NCBI GenBank assembly: GCA_003223515.1
Contig: QHVI01000042.1
Location: 20,342-84,341 of the forward strand
Source: Candidatus Angelobacter sp. Gp1-AA117
GTDB taxonomy: Bacteria > Acidobacteriota > Terriglobia > Terriglobales > Acidobacteriaceae
Length of the DNA stretch: 64,000 nt
Reading direction: 5' to 3'
Made by a program: the position numbers and the translations under genes. The notes below the pieces were generated by a model. That model searched no databases. It was not told the origin of the DNA and saw nothing but the letters and a program-made list of their open reading frames with translations. Positions 8,613 to 16,612 of this stretch are shown one piece after another (the first letter of the stretch is position 1; each line of letters starts with the position of its first letter).

Positions 8613-8705
8613 GGTGCCCCGTCTCGCTGTAACGCTCGAATGTGGGACAGCCTCGCTGAATTCCTCTACGAGTTCTTTCTCAAAGGTCGAGATGTGAGAG
8701 CTTGA
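8613..8705 (+). pseudogene. Orphan recombinase C-terminal tail
   Basis: Reads in frame as GAPSRCNARMWDSLAEFL, then YEFFLKGRDVRA and a stop. It aligns with the last residues of the serine recombinase at 6664-8184 but has a different final sequence. It has no start codon and no upstream domain. It is best explained as the 3' remnant of a related recombinase gene whose body was lost or replaced. Confidence 0.6.
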
Positions 8706-8814
8706 TTGTCCGGTAAGCTGCAACATCGTTAATACGCAGTCGCCTGCGGGGGGCTTTGAGTGTAGGCTTACTCTAACTTTGCCAGAAAAGCGATAGCCGA
8801 TCAAGGCGTGAAAA

Positions 8815-8831
8815 CTTGAACAGAATTCAAC
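8815..8831. promoter_or_regulatory. Palindromic repeat copy 3
   Basis: CTTGAACAGAATTCAAC with the GTGAAAA flank, about 20 bp beyond the stop of the HipA-like kinase gene. Same family as 5866-5882 and 8591-8607. Confidence 0.45.
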
Positions 8832-8850
8832 AAATTGTTTATTAGTCAGC

Positions 8851-9720
8851 CTAAAGCAATACCTTCGTTTTCCAGTCTGGAAACGGCTGGTGTGAGCATT
8901 GGCGGAACTGCAAGATGAGACTGCGCACACTCAATTGTCGCTTGTACAAGGATTCAACCAAGCAGCAGAGACCGTCGTGATCATATTGATACCATTCCGG
9001 CGGGATTTCAGAAGCAAGATTCCAGAGCACGGTGCAATCAAGACTCTCGATTGATGAAAGTGTCGGCTCGAATGATTCCCAACCATCGACACCGGAGTAT
9101 ACATAATACTGGTGATAGGTTCCGAGCAAAGGCAAGTCTGGAAAGTTCCACGCTGCCGCATTGAAGCAATACCCGTGGTCAATAAATGTGGCTTCGTACT
9201 GCTGCCCATTTGAGCGGCGTATGAACAGAACCTGTCGAGCATCGCAGTTCCCAAGCCATTTATCGAAAGCCAGAATTCGCCAAAAGTCCTGCCTATTTAT
9301 CACCCTTTCAAATGCAGCTTTCGGCAAATCTTCAAATACCCGGTCTTGCCAAAGATCAGCAGCATACCGTGTACCTAATTGCAGTCCGCTTAGGCAAGGA
9401 ATAATTCTGCCTTCTAGCTCGATTCTCAGCCTTGGATTGTCCTCGACAAGATTCTCTGGTACGGCAATGATTTTCACCTCTGAGACTGGAAGACCAAGAA
9501 GACGAGCGATTCGCATCGCAAAGAATTCGTTGGCAAGAACCCTGATGTGCTGCGGATTATTCTGGAACTTCGTTATGTAAAGATGGCCATCAGATGCAGC
9601 TAGGAGATGAGCCTGGCTTCCGCCGCGCATTCTGCGAATGTGCTGAACTGCCGTAGGAGCCGCGTAAGGTTGTTTCCAGATACTCGGATTGGGAGCCTGA
9701 TGAGCCGCCATTTCACCCAT
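8851..9720 (-). CDS. HipA-like kinase family protein
   Basis: About 289 residues from the ATG at 9720; an upstream TTG at 9783 would add 21 residues but lacks a ribosome site. Motifs match the HipA-like (PI3/4-kinase fold) family: HLYITKFQNNPQHIRVLANEFFAMRIARLLGLP in the N-lobe, then FDKWLGNCDARQVLF (catalytic D with N-x-D) and FIDHGYCFN (the DxG-like metal-binding segment). The family phosphorylates proteins; classical HipA is a toxin that targets glutamyl-tRNA synthetase. This is the short HipA-like class without the HipB-associated N-terminal domain. It follows an XRE regulator and an ImmA-type protease in the same direction, with a spacer of about 160 bp. Whether it is a toxin here is inference. 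Confidence 0.75.
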   Translation of the reverse strand: MGEMAAHQAPNPSIWKQPYAAPTAVQHIRRMRGGSQAHLLAASDGHLYITKFQNNPQHIRVLANEFFAMRIARLLGLPVSEVKIIAVPENLVEDNPRLRIELEGRIIPCLSGLQLGTRYAADLWQDRVFEDLPKAAFERVINRQDFWRILAFDKWLGNCDARQVLFIRRSNGQQYEATFIDHGYCFNAAAWNFPDLPLLGTYHQYYVYSGVDGWESFEPTLSSIESLDCTVLWNLASEIPPEWYQYDHDGLCCLVESLYKRQLSVRSLILQFRQCSHQPFPDWKTKVLL

Positions 9721-9880
9721 AATCTTGTCCGCTTTGAAGTCCACCAAAATTATGCGATTTTCGTGGACGGTTATATACGGCAAGAGGTCTGGATGCTACC
9801 GCGAAAGAAAAAAGAAATGCAAGAGGTCTTCAGAAAAAATTGTGCCTTTACCCAAACGAGCCTTGGTTTTCCCTGACAAA

Positions 9881-10897
9881 CTACACCGGAACTACGAGTG
9901 CCTGCACCGAACCCGAATTCAATCTTGCAGATACTTTAACAGGACGTCGCGGCAACCGTGTCCCATCGCTGGAATTCCACCAAGCTAAATCCTCAATGGC
10001 TTCGTCATATGCGACAGAATTTGTGAAAACTCTATTGATTACTGATTTCTGAGGAATACGCATATTCGGAAAGATTTTCAGTTTTGCATTCCGTGCAGGT
10101 TCATTGGTAGAAATTTTCACCGCTCGTAACACGGGCTGGGGCTGCTCCTTGAATTCAAACGAGGATTGATTAAGGCCAAGCCTGTCCTGCTTCCGCAATG
10201 CTGGAGATGCATCAATCAAAACGCATGGAGTAGGCCAACTGTGAGTAAAACCAATCACGGAAGCCTGATTACTTGCCTCTGGACAAAGCCGATCCTTCAA
10301 CTCTTGAATCTTGTTGAAAGAAATTTCACCCGACGCATGTTTCTGGACTATTTCAGGCAAGAACCCAAGCTTCCCGGCAATCACGTCCATTACCGCCTCT
10401 TCGGGGTCTTTTTGGTTGGCAATAGAATGGCTCCGGCAGAATTTAAGGCGCATTTGTGGCGTGAGGGTAAACAAGTGAGCGAGCTCGTGCCACTTTGAGA
10501 AGTAACAGCGCCAAGCCTTAGTGCCACGGAAGTCAATGAGTGACACAAATTTCCGATCATGCTTCTTGGGATTCAAGAGTCTAAACGTGATGGCATACAC
10601 ATCGTCAGTTAATTGAAGCTCAAGGTCTGCAAAGCCTATCTCACTGCGGGTCAAATATTTTGATTTGATCTCTCCCAGATCTGCGTCTGATCGAATTTCA
10701 ATAAAATGAGTATCCAGCCGTGCCGCAGCCATATCAAGGCTCTCCTGCAACGTGCTGCACGGAAACTCCCGCAGGAACTGTCCCATTTGCTTTCTGGCAA
10801 ACTCAACAATTGCGCTTACGGGATCATCCTTAGGTTTAAGACCCAAGTCTGTGGCCAACTTCCAGACTTGGGGTGATTTCGTAAGACGAGAATTCAT
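9881..10897 (-). CDS. ImmA/IrrE-type zinc metallopeptidase
   Basis: 338 residues. The zincin motif KWHELAHLFT has HExxH at 137-141. A conserved glutamate region follows 25 residues on (DPEEAVMDVIAGKLGF, E166/E167), as in ImmA/IrrE. The first 60 residues are helical, and about 150 C-terminal residues beyond the usual catalytic domain are unassigned. Its ATG overlaps the stop of the upstream XRE gene (ATGA). In ICEBs1 and related elements this pairing lets the protease cut the XRE repressor after a damage or quorum signal. The same logic is probable here, with the HipA-like kinase gene as third partner. Confidence 0.85.
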   Translation of the reverse strand: MNSRLTKSPQVWKLATDLGLKPKDDPVSAIVEFARKQMGQFLREFPCSTLQESLDMAAARLDTHFIEIRSDADLGEIKSKYLTRSEIGFADLELQLTDDVYAITFRLLNPKKHDRKFVSLIDFRGTKAWRCYFSKWHELAHLFTLTPQMRLKFCRSHSIANQKDPEEAVMDVIAGKLGFLPEIVQKHASGEISFNKIQELKDRLCPEASNQASVIGFTHSWPTPCVLIDASPALRKQDRLGLNQSSFEFKEQPQPVLRAVKISTNEPARNAKLKIFPNMRIPQKSVINRVFTNSVAYDEAIEDLAWWNSSDGTRLPRRPVKVSARLNSGSVQALVVPV

Positions 10898-11307
10898 TTG
10901 TTGTACACCTTTTTTATGGCTTCATGCAGCTGCTTCCACTCTTCCTTGCTGGGTTGACGTTTGAATGTGTTTCCTCGATTGCCAACAACAGAATTATGAG
11001 CAGCCAACACTCTCATAGTCTCATTGAATGACCAATGCTCCTCAGCAGCAACAGCAGATAACGTTGGGGGAATTTCGACAGGTTTTCGTTCCCGTTCTTC
11101 CTTCCCAATTTCGCCCTTCAATAAATAATCAAGTGATACACCCAAAGCATTGGAAATCTTCAGTACACTTTCAGCGCTTGGGGTTGCTTTGTTATTCTCC
11201 ACTTCGCTCAGAAAACTCCGACTGAGCCCCGTTTTTTCTGCAAGTTTTTCTAACGTCCAGCCACGCTCCTCTCTGACCTCTCGGATTCGGTCGCCAAGAG
11301 TGGGCAT
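10894..11307 (-). CDS. XRE repressor, partner of ImmA-type protease
   Basis: 137 residues from the ATG at 11307, which has GGAGGAG about 7 bp upstream. A GTG further upstream at 11349 is in frame but has no ribosome site. The HTH is textbook: LGDRIREVREERGWTLEKLAEKTGLSRSFLSEVENNK at residues 3-40, then PSAESVLKISNALGVSLDYLLKG. The C-terminal 70 residues are the probable protease target or oligomerisation region. A palindrome lies just upstream (11348-11362) and another over the start region of the divergent promoter (11419-11435), consistent with autoregulation plus repression of the rightward small genes. Confidence 0.88.
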   Translation of the reverse strand: MPTLGDRIREVREERGWTLEKLAEKTGLSRSFLSEVENNKATPSAESVLKISNALGVSLDYLLKGEIGKEERERKPVEIPPTLSAVAAEEHWSFNETMRVLAAHNSVVGNRGNTFKRQPSKEEWKQLHEAIKKVYNK

Positions 11308-11347
11308 TCGGCTCCTCCAATTTGTCCGGCTGACCCGTGATCGTAGC

Positions 11348-11362
11348 ACGAATATTGTTCGT
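11348..11362. promoter_or_regulatory. Putative operator, XRE promoter side
   Basis: ACGAATATTGTTCGT: 5-bp arms ACGAA/TTCGT around a 5-bp centre, 40 bp upstream of the XRE start. The arms resemble those of the 11419-11435 palindrome. Confidence 0.4.
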
Positions 11363-11380
11363 AATACCGCAAGTTTTTAC

Positions 11381-11410
11381 TTGACGGGTTTATGGCATGT
11401 TCGGTATAAA
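11381..11410 (+). promoter_or_regulatory. Strong sigma-70-type promoter into the small-gene cassette
   Basis: TTGACG at 11381-11386, an 18-bp spacer, then TATAAA at 11405-11410. It faces right, towards the DUF3892 gene at 11516. The first bases after the -10 box carry the palindrome at 11419-11435, so a bound repressor would block initiation or clearance. Confidence 0.65.
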
Positions 11411-11418
11411 TGTCAAAA

Positions 11419-11435
11419 GTTCGCTATAAGCGAAC
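11419..11435. promoter_or_regulatory. Perfect palindromic operator candidate
   Basis: GTTCGCTATAAGCGAAC: perfect 7-bp arms with an ATA centre, lying 9 bp after the -10 box of the rightward promoter. The XRE gene reads away on the other side. A classic repressor site arrangement; the binding protein is inferred to be the XRE at 10894-11307. Confidence 0.6.
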
Positions 11436-11515
11436 AACTTTGATCCCACAGCTGGTCAAAGAAGTTGTTTTCTCGCTTGGGAATCATTCGGTGAGATTTG
11501 GAGGAGGTATTGAGT

Positions 11516-11812
11516 ATGGCTGTTCATCAGGTTACCTGCATTAACAAAAGGGGCGGTCATTACAATCCCCACGAGCGAATCCAGTACATTGGCAACGAGT
11601 CAGGTGGATGGCGGTTGTCGGAAGACGCTGCGATAAGACGGATACTGAATAGCACGGATTCCTTTTACACATTCGTCAATGGCAGGAGAGCTAATGTGAT
11701 CGTCGCGGAGCATAATGGTCGTCGGTACCTGAAAACTGATGCGGACGGATATGCGCCAGACAACCTGCTCAGCTTAGGAGAATGCGCAGGTGCATGCAAG
11801 ATAATTGAATAA
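11516..11812 (+). CDS. DUF3892-like small protein
   Basis: 98 residues. The ATG at 11516 follows a very strong ribosome site (GGAGGAGGT, 7 bp upstream). The pattern VTCINKRGGHYNPHERIQYIG then GGWRLSEDAAIRRI, FYTFVNGRRANVIV and RRYLKTDADGYAPDNLLSL matches the DUF3892 family, whose function is unknown. It is the first gene after the regulated promoter at 11381-11410. Family members often sit in phage and ICE cargo. Confidence 0.8.
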   Translation: MAVHQVTCINKRGGHYNPHERIQYIGNESGGWRLSEDAAIRRILNSTDSFYTFVNGRRANVIVAEHNGRRYLKTDADGYAPDNLLSLGECAGACKIIE

Positions 11813-11851
11813 TCAAGGCTGCTAAAAGCAGCATCAGGGAGGTTACTAGCT

Positions 11852-12007
11852 ATGGACAGATATAAAGTCCTGAAAGGCACTACGGAAAACGCCCTTCAAC
11901 AGCAGCTTAACGAGGCTGCCAAGCAGGGCTTCAAACCCGTGCTTATGAGCTGTTCTGACGGATTTGGCATCGTGGTGATCTTGGAAAACGAACGCCCGCA
12001 ACACTAG
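11852..12007 (+). CDS. DUF1737-like 51-residue protein
   Basis: Short gene with a strong ribosome site (AGGGAGGT, 7 bp before the ATG). The protein begins MDRYKVLKGTTENALQQQLN and continues EAAKQGFKPVLMSCSDGFGI, then VVILENERPQH. The Y-K-V-L-x-G opening, an N-E-A-x-x-x-G-F/W-K-P-V core and a final beta strand fit the DUF1737/DUF4177 type. Function unknown. It follows the DUF3892-like gene by 39 bp. Confidence 0.65.
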   Translation: MDRYKVLKGTTENALQQQLNEAAKQGFKPVLMSCSDGFGIVVILENERPQH

Positions 12008-12064
12008 GCAGGTACACAACTTTATTAAACAGCTATCTGATGCTCGATAAACAAGGAGGATTCA

Positions 12065-12280
12065 ATGAGCAAGCATTGTGAAACTGGACTAGATGGTCGC
12101 TGTCGTGATGCAGATGGCGAAATTCGGCATAAACGCGGAGATACACTTGTCGGCACCTTACGTGACGAATATGGGTCGAATTTCGCTCCCGGTGTCCGCT
12201 CAGACATGCGGCTGGACACATTACTTGAGCAAAGTGGAGCAAATTCACTCAGCGACTATTTGCGAAATCAAAACAAATGA
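12065..12280 (+). CDS. Small unknown hydrophilic protein
   Basis: 71 residues with AAGGAGGA a few bases before the ATG. The sequence (CRDADGEIRHKRGDTLVGTLRDEYG, then MRLDTLLEQSGANSLSDYLRN) shows a short beta-like stretch and a C-terminal helix. No family recognised. Part of the rightward cassette of tiny genes with strong ribosome sites. Confidence 0.6.
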   Translation: MSKHCETGLDGRCRDADGEIRHKRGDTLVGTLRDEYGSNFAPGVRSDMRLDTLLEQSGANSLSDYLRNQNK

Positions 12281-12392
12281 CAAACTAGCAAGAATCGGAG
12301 CATTGGTCTCTTGAGTCGGGTGTAATTGAACCGCGAACAAGTGGACGTGCATGCACCTAATGATCCGCACGTAGAAATAAAGGAGAGATTCA

Positions 12393-12575
12393 ATGAGCAA
12401 AGGCAGTAAAACTTTGGCGATGCCAGCAGTACTGGGGGTCAGTGGCATTCTCTTGATCTGCTGGCTTCAGTCGAATCCGAATTGTGATAAAGGATGCCGC
12501 ACGCAGCTGGAACATCTCAAGGAACATTTGGCCGTGGACTTGATTAAGCTGTTGCTCGCTCAATTCGGTTTGTGA
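12393..12575 (+). CDS. Small single-pass membrane protein
   Basis: 60 residues, with AAGGAGAG before the ATG. A hydrophobic segment at about residues 10-25 (MPAVLGVSGILLICWL) is followed by CDKGC and an amphipathic helix (LEHLKEHLAVDLIKLLLAQF). It could be a membrane-acting peptide or anchor; the size is typical of type I toxins or phage small proteins, but nothing more specific can be said. Confidence 0.55.
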   Translation: MSKGSKTLAMPAVLGVSGILLICWLQSNPNCDKGCRTQLEHLKEHLAVDLIKLLLAQFGL

Positions 12576-12697
12576 TTCTGTTGTTGTTGCGAAGTGTGAA
12601 AACTGCCACTCATTGGGAAAGGCGCGCAAACTTTCTGAAAGATGACTCAGAAAATTCGATATAATTGAGCAAATTTTGCCAGGTTAGGAGAATTTTT

Positions 12698-12904
12698 GTG
12701 CCAAAGTACACTCGGAATACAGGTAAACAATGGAGTCCTGCGGACGTTAAGCAATTGAAGCAACTAGCCAAAGGCAACACCCCAACGCGAGTTATTGGCT
12801 TGAAATTGGGACGTACCGAAGATGCTGTTTATAGCAAAGCATCTCAAGAAGGCATCAGCCTCTCACCAACGAATCAATCACCATACGGCACTAAGAAAAA
12901 GTAA
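12698..12904 (+). CDS. Small SANT/Myb-like DNA-binding protein
   Basis: 68 residues from the GTG at 12698, preceded by AGGAG about 8 bp upstream. The core KQWSPADVKQLKQLAKGNTP then RVIGLKLGRTEDAVYSKA is a compact three-helix homeodomain/Myb-like fold with W and L at core positions and a recognition helix rich in R, T and S. Probably DNA binding. It is in the same direction as, and 16 bp from, the broken small gene that follows. Confidence 0.65.
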   Translation: MPKYTRNTGKQWSPADVKQLKQLAKGNTPTRVIGLKLGRTEDAVYSKASQEGISLSPTNQSPYGTKKK

Positions 12905-12919
12905 TTGTGGAGGTGAATC

Positions 12920-13132
12920 GTGGGGTTTGAAATCAGAGGATTAGACGAATTCAAAAAATAACTCGATAGTTTTTGCCAAAAGGTCGAGCGGTTAAACGGC
13001 TCACATCAAGTCCCGATTGCAGATTTGCTGACACCATCATTTCTGACAAGGTGCAGTCGTTTTGGATCTTTGGATGAAATGATCCAGGCAAGCGGGTTCT
13101 CAAAGTTGAATCCGGAGCAACACTTCATTTGA
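12920..13132 (+). pseudogene. Broken small protein gene with in-frame stop
   Basis: A GTG at 12920 with GGAGG upstream opens MGFEIRGLDEFKK, then codon 14 is TAA. The same frame stays open afterwards: LDSFCQKVERLNGSHQVPIA, DLLTPSFLTRCSRFGSLDEM, IQASGFSKLNPEQHFI, stop. This looks like a small mobile-element protein family I recall only as uncharacterised (x-G-L-D-E-x-x-x-x-L, L-T-P-x-F, D-E-M-x-x-A-S-G-F), cut by the early stop and probably shortened at the C-terminus. Confidence 0.6.
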
Positions 13133-13363
13133 CAGTTGACGCGCGATGCTTGAGTCAGCCGCTGGTGACTGGACAAGAAAACAACTTGAAATTTGATTTT
13201 TTCGGCAAACTCCTCAGTCTACTTCCTACTCCTACTTTAATTTTCAAATGAGAACTTTTCGGAATTCCTCCTGGAGCAAATTCGTGAGGAAAACAGTGTC
13301 GCATTTTTACCTACGGCGGGATTTTTCAGGACTTCGGAAGGCTTGTAAGTTACTGAAAATAAA

Positions 13364-13413
<50 letters not shown>

Positions 13414-13458
13414 GTTAATCGCTTATTGAATTCTATGAAGTTTCCTGTTTCTAAGTGA

Positions 13459-13761
13459 TTGATATTGAATCCTTTGCGTGCCGCTGGAATCGGATTCGCA
13501 ATCGGCGCTGCCCGCCTCCCATGGCCCGGATGGTTGGTTGGCCTGGTGTTCGGATTGCTGCTGAGTATCCCTGATGCCATCATCACGAAAGCCTATGCGC
13601 CCATTATTGGCATGGGCGCAATCGGGGGGCAGTTATTGGATTTCTTATATCAAGATTCGGACACTAGATGCGACCCTGTGGAAATCGAAAATGGCCCACT
13701 ACCGGCGAAAACAAGACTTTGGACAGTCAAGACGTGGGCTGACCCGAGATGGAGTCTTTGA
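13459..13761 (+). pseudogene. Truncated small membrane protein gene
   Basis: The translated stretch GFAIGAARLPWPGWLVGLVF then GLLLSIPDAIITKAYAPIIG and MGAIGG is a recognisable two-helix membrane segment. It begins directly after the tRNA-fragment repeat without a good start (a TTG), and after GAIGG the sequence turns hydrophilic and unrelated. It is a fragment cut at both ends, probably by the event that created the adjacent attachment-like site. Confidence 0.5.
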
Positions 13762-13850
13762 GGAAGAACGGCGGGTTACAGGTGGCATGGTGCGATCGTC
13801 AGGATTTGCGGCTAACTAAGCTTCTCAGGACTTTCGGCAGCGGGCAATGA

Positions 13851-13879
13851 TAAAAAAGAGCGCCCGGACCTCAGGCGCT
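13851..13879 (-). terminator. Intrinsic terminator after the SCO1-like gene
   Basis: On the minus strand AGCGCC...GGCGCT forms a 6-bp GC-rich stem (13859-13879) followed by a T run (six A on the plus strand, 13852-13857). It lies 22 bp past the stop of the leftward SCO1-like gene. Confidence 0.8.
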
Positions 13880-13901
13880 AATGAGTGACAGTGTCAGCCG
13901 T

Positions 13902-14567
13902 TTACTCGTTGATCTTCGGGTGGCGTTTCAGGTTGCGCGGAATGGCGAAGCCGATTTCCTGCGCGATCCATTCCGGTTTGCCGCTGCCCTGGCAAGTGCC
14001 CCAGATGGCCATCGGCTCATTGCCATAGCGGATCATGCCGCTGTGGCGTAACTTGTCTTTGTCGATCTCCGGATTGGGATCGGCAAATCCGATGCTATGG
14101 CGCAATCTGTCCATCTCCATGGGATCACCGGTGAGGAACAACCAGTTCTTGTCTTCAATCCCATGCATCTTCGCGTATTCCTTCAGCTTGGCCGGCGTGT
14201 CCTGCTCCGGCTTGGTCGTAAGTGAGCAGATGTGGACGTCCTGGGTAATCTCTTCTTTCAGCAGCTTCTGCACCCTCTTGAGGTTTGCGGTGATGGTGGG
14301 ACAGACGCCCTGGCAATCCGCATACATCATCTGCAGGATGACGATCTTGTCTTTGAGCAGGTCATCATAAAACCTGACCTTTTTCCCTTCCTGAGTGATC
14401 AGCTCAAAATTCGGGAAGTAACGCTGGCGCATCATTTCCCGGCCCGAGAGACGTGGTGCGAATTTGCGCAGTGCTGGCGGCTGGTCATCGGCATGCGCCA
14501 AAAGCTTGCCTGCAAGTGGAAGCATAGCCATGCCCGGCAGAAACTTTCTTCTCGTGATTTCCGACAT
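13902..14567 (-). CDS. SCO1/SenC-type copper chaperone
   Basis: 221 residues with a thioredoxin fold. The Cu-binding motif DCQGVCPT has Cys85 and Cys89, and the distal His175 lies in KLRHSGMIRYG. The N-terminus TRRKFLPGMAMLPLAGKLLA resembles a twin-arginine export signal. SCO1 proteins deliver copper to the CuA site of oxidases or act as periplasmic thiol-copper chaperones. Here the gene follows a multicopper oxidase gene by 68 bp in the same transcript and ends at an intrinsic terminator, so supplying copper to that oxidase is the likely job. The native family target (cytochrome oxidase) is not in the window. Confidence 0.88.
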   Translation of the reverse strand: MSEITRRKFLPGMAMLPLAGKLLAHADDQPPALRKFAPRLSGREMMRQRYFPNFELITQEGKKVRFYDDLLKDKIVILQMMYADCQGVCPTITANLKRVQKLLKEEITQDVHICSLTTKPEQDTPAKLKEYAKMHGIEDKNWLFLTGDPMEMDRLRHSIGFADPNPEIDKDKLRHSGMIRYGNEPMAIWGTCQGSGKPEWIAQEIGFAIPRNLKRHPKINE

Positions 14568-14635
14568 AGGTAAAACTCCTTTTCTTTGACTCGGAAACGG
14601 GCAGCAGCGCCTCGCGGCGCGGCTGCCCTGACGGT

Positions 14636-16594
14636 TTACGGGTTCGTCTTGGTGTCACCGGTTGGGCCAACATCAAAACGCACCATCATGGCGTGGTCTT
14701 CGTGGATCACGTTATGACAATGAATGACATAGCGGCCCTGCCAGTCGCGGAAGCGCATCCTGATGCTCGCATTGCTCTTGGGGGTGAGGCGCACCGTGTC
14801 TTTGCGTGACAGGTTCACTCCGGTCGACGCATTCGAACTGCAACCTGACCAGCAGTACTGGCTGCCCCAGCGGCTGTAGTTGGAAGAATCGTCCGTGCTG
14901 CTGCCGTAAAGTCCCGGCGCACCTGCCGTGACCTGGTGCTCTTCCATGTGAACGTGAATCGGATGCGACCAGTTCCAGCCGTTCTGGAAGTTCCACTGCT
15001 CCATGGTATTCTGCTGGACCGTGAAACGCGTTGTACTGCAGTCAAACAAGTAGCCATTCACAGTCCACTGACCGTTGCGACCCTGGTCGAAGTTGAAGCT
15101 GCGGGTCACACGCGGCGTTCCACTCACGCTGGGCAGCACGTAGAACGTGGGATTGGTTGACGGATCAACGCTGTTGTCAGTGACCGTCGGGCCATCCACA
15201 ACAATCTTTAACATCAGGAAGCCCTGGCCTCCGCTTACTACGCTGCCAGTCGGCCCGCCCTGGCCGTTCGGTTGGTTGAGCCGGTTCTCGATGTAGATGG
15301 TTTTGCCCGCGTACTGGCGGAAGTCGATGATGACGTCGGCGCGCTCAGCCACGCCCATCGCGACGGCCGGCACCTGAATCGGATGCTGCAGCAGGTTACC
15401 GTCATTGGAAATCTGGTAGAACGGCTGTAGAGTGGTTGGACTCGCGAGGTCCGTCAGGTAAAGCTGGAGGAAACGCGATGGACCGGTGTTGATCCAGCGG
15501 AAGCGATAACGCCGCGGACTCACATGCAGCACCGGCTGAATCGCTCCATTCACCATGAACTTGTCGCCCAGGATGCCATCAATATTGAAAGTGTCAAATA
15601 CCAGGTCGCCGGTGCTGGAATCGAAGCAGCGGTCAGCGAACATCATGGGGATGTCATAATTCGGGAACGAAGGCAGACGGAACCCGGTGGTTTCGTCGCC
15701 AGTATCGTTCTGATTGAACAGAATGTAATTTCCCACCAGTCCCTTGTAGACGTTCTGGGCGGTGAAGCCCTCGCGGTGATCGTGATACCACAAGGTGCTC
15801 AGAGCTTCGTTGATGTCGCCATTGCTGTTGCTGTGGTCAGAGAGGAAGCCCGCAAGCTGGTTCGGATAGTACTGGTCATAGTACTGCCCGGCGGCGAAGT
15901 AATCGCAGGGGAAACCATCACTTTCTGAAGGCGTGTGCCCGTTGTGCAGGTGCGTGGAGACTGAGTTGATTCCGAATCCGCCATTGTCCGAAGGCAGATT
16001 GTTGTAGTTGCGGATCAGGATCGGCTCGCCGTAATGGGCAACATAGGTCAATCCGGGGCTGGTGCCATCATAAGTCCAGATGCGCTGCAGCGGTAGTTGA
16101 GGATGCATCTGCACGTTCGCCACGTGCTGCGAAACCTGGTAAATCTTCGTCGCTGGGAAAGGCAGATTGCTGTTGCTGCCAATGGGCGACTGGTGTGCGC
16201 GCGTGCGGCCTTCATACGCGATGCCGGTTGTGGGATTGATAGAGCTGTTCGGAGCGATGGTGGGCGCCGGGCCTGAGAGCTGTGATAATGAAATCGGCTG
16301 TTTCACTGCCGGAATCGGCAAGTTCATCATCCAGGGTGTAGTGGCAGGGCTGGCGCAATTTCCGCAGCCGCTATTGCCGGAGTAGCAGTTGCCGCTGCCC
16401 CAGGTGTCCGCCCACGCGCGTGAACTCAAACCGGTTTTCGCCACCAGCATGCCTGCGCTGGTAAGCAGGCCCATCTTGAACAGGTCGCGTCGCGTCAATC
16501 CGGCTTTGATGATCTCCTGCCGGTTCTTGAAGGCGTTGTACATCTCTTTCCATCGTGAGCGGGAGACTTTCTCTCCATTCGCGTTGTAGTACAT
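14636..16594 (-). CDS. Multicopper oxidase, CotA/bilirubin-oxidase type
   Basis: 652 residues. All four copper-ligand blocks are visible: THLHNGH near 214-220, WYHDH near 269-273, HPIHVHMEEH near 545, and HCHNVIHEDHAMM at 625-637 with the type 1 Cys626, His631 and axial Met636. The N-terminus has TRRDLFKMGLLTSAGML, a twin-arginine-like signal, placed about 33 residues in. A good ribosome site (AAGGAG) precedes the ATG. It should oxidise small organics or metal ions while reducing O2 to water, outside the inner membrane. The SCO1-like gene follows directly. The mRNA leader folds into a striking stem structure (16613-16693). A second oxidase of the same class lies at 22974-25160. Confidence 0.92.
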   Translation of the reverse strand: MYYNANGEKVSRSRWKEMYNAFKNRQEIIKAGLTRRDLFKMGLLTSAGMLVAKTGLSSRAWADTWGSGNCYSGNSGCGNCASPATTPWMMNLPIPAVKQPISLSQLSGPAPTIAPNSSINPTTGIAYEGRTRAHQSPIGSNSNLPFPATKIYQVSQHVANVQMHPQLPLQRIWTYDGTSPGLTYVAHYGEPILIRNYNNLPSDNGGFGINSVSTHLHNGHTPSESDGFPCDYFAAGQYYDQYYPNQLAGFLSDHSNSNGDINEALSTLWYHDHREGFTAQNVYKGLVGNYILFNQNDTGDETTGFRLPSFPNYDIPMMFADRCFDSSTGDLVFDTFNIDGILGDKFMVNGAIQPVLHVSPRRYRFRWINTGPSRFLQLYLTDLASPTTLQPFYQISNDGNLLQHPIQVPAVAMGVAERADVIIDFRQYAGKTIYIENRLNQPNGQGGPTGSVVSGGQGFLMLKIVVDGPTVTDNSVDPSTNPTFYVLPSVSGTPRVTRSFNFDQGRNGQWTVNGYLFDCSTTRFTVQQNTMEQWNFQNGWNWSHPIHVHMEEHQVTAGAPGLYGSSTDDSSNYSRWGSQYCWSGCSSNASTGVNLSRKDTVRLTPKSNASIRMRFRDWQGRYVIHCHNVIHEDHAMMVRFDVGPTGDTKTNP

Positions 16595-16612
16595 GTGTGT
16601 TTCTCTCCTTTA

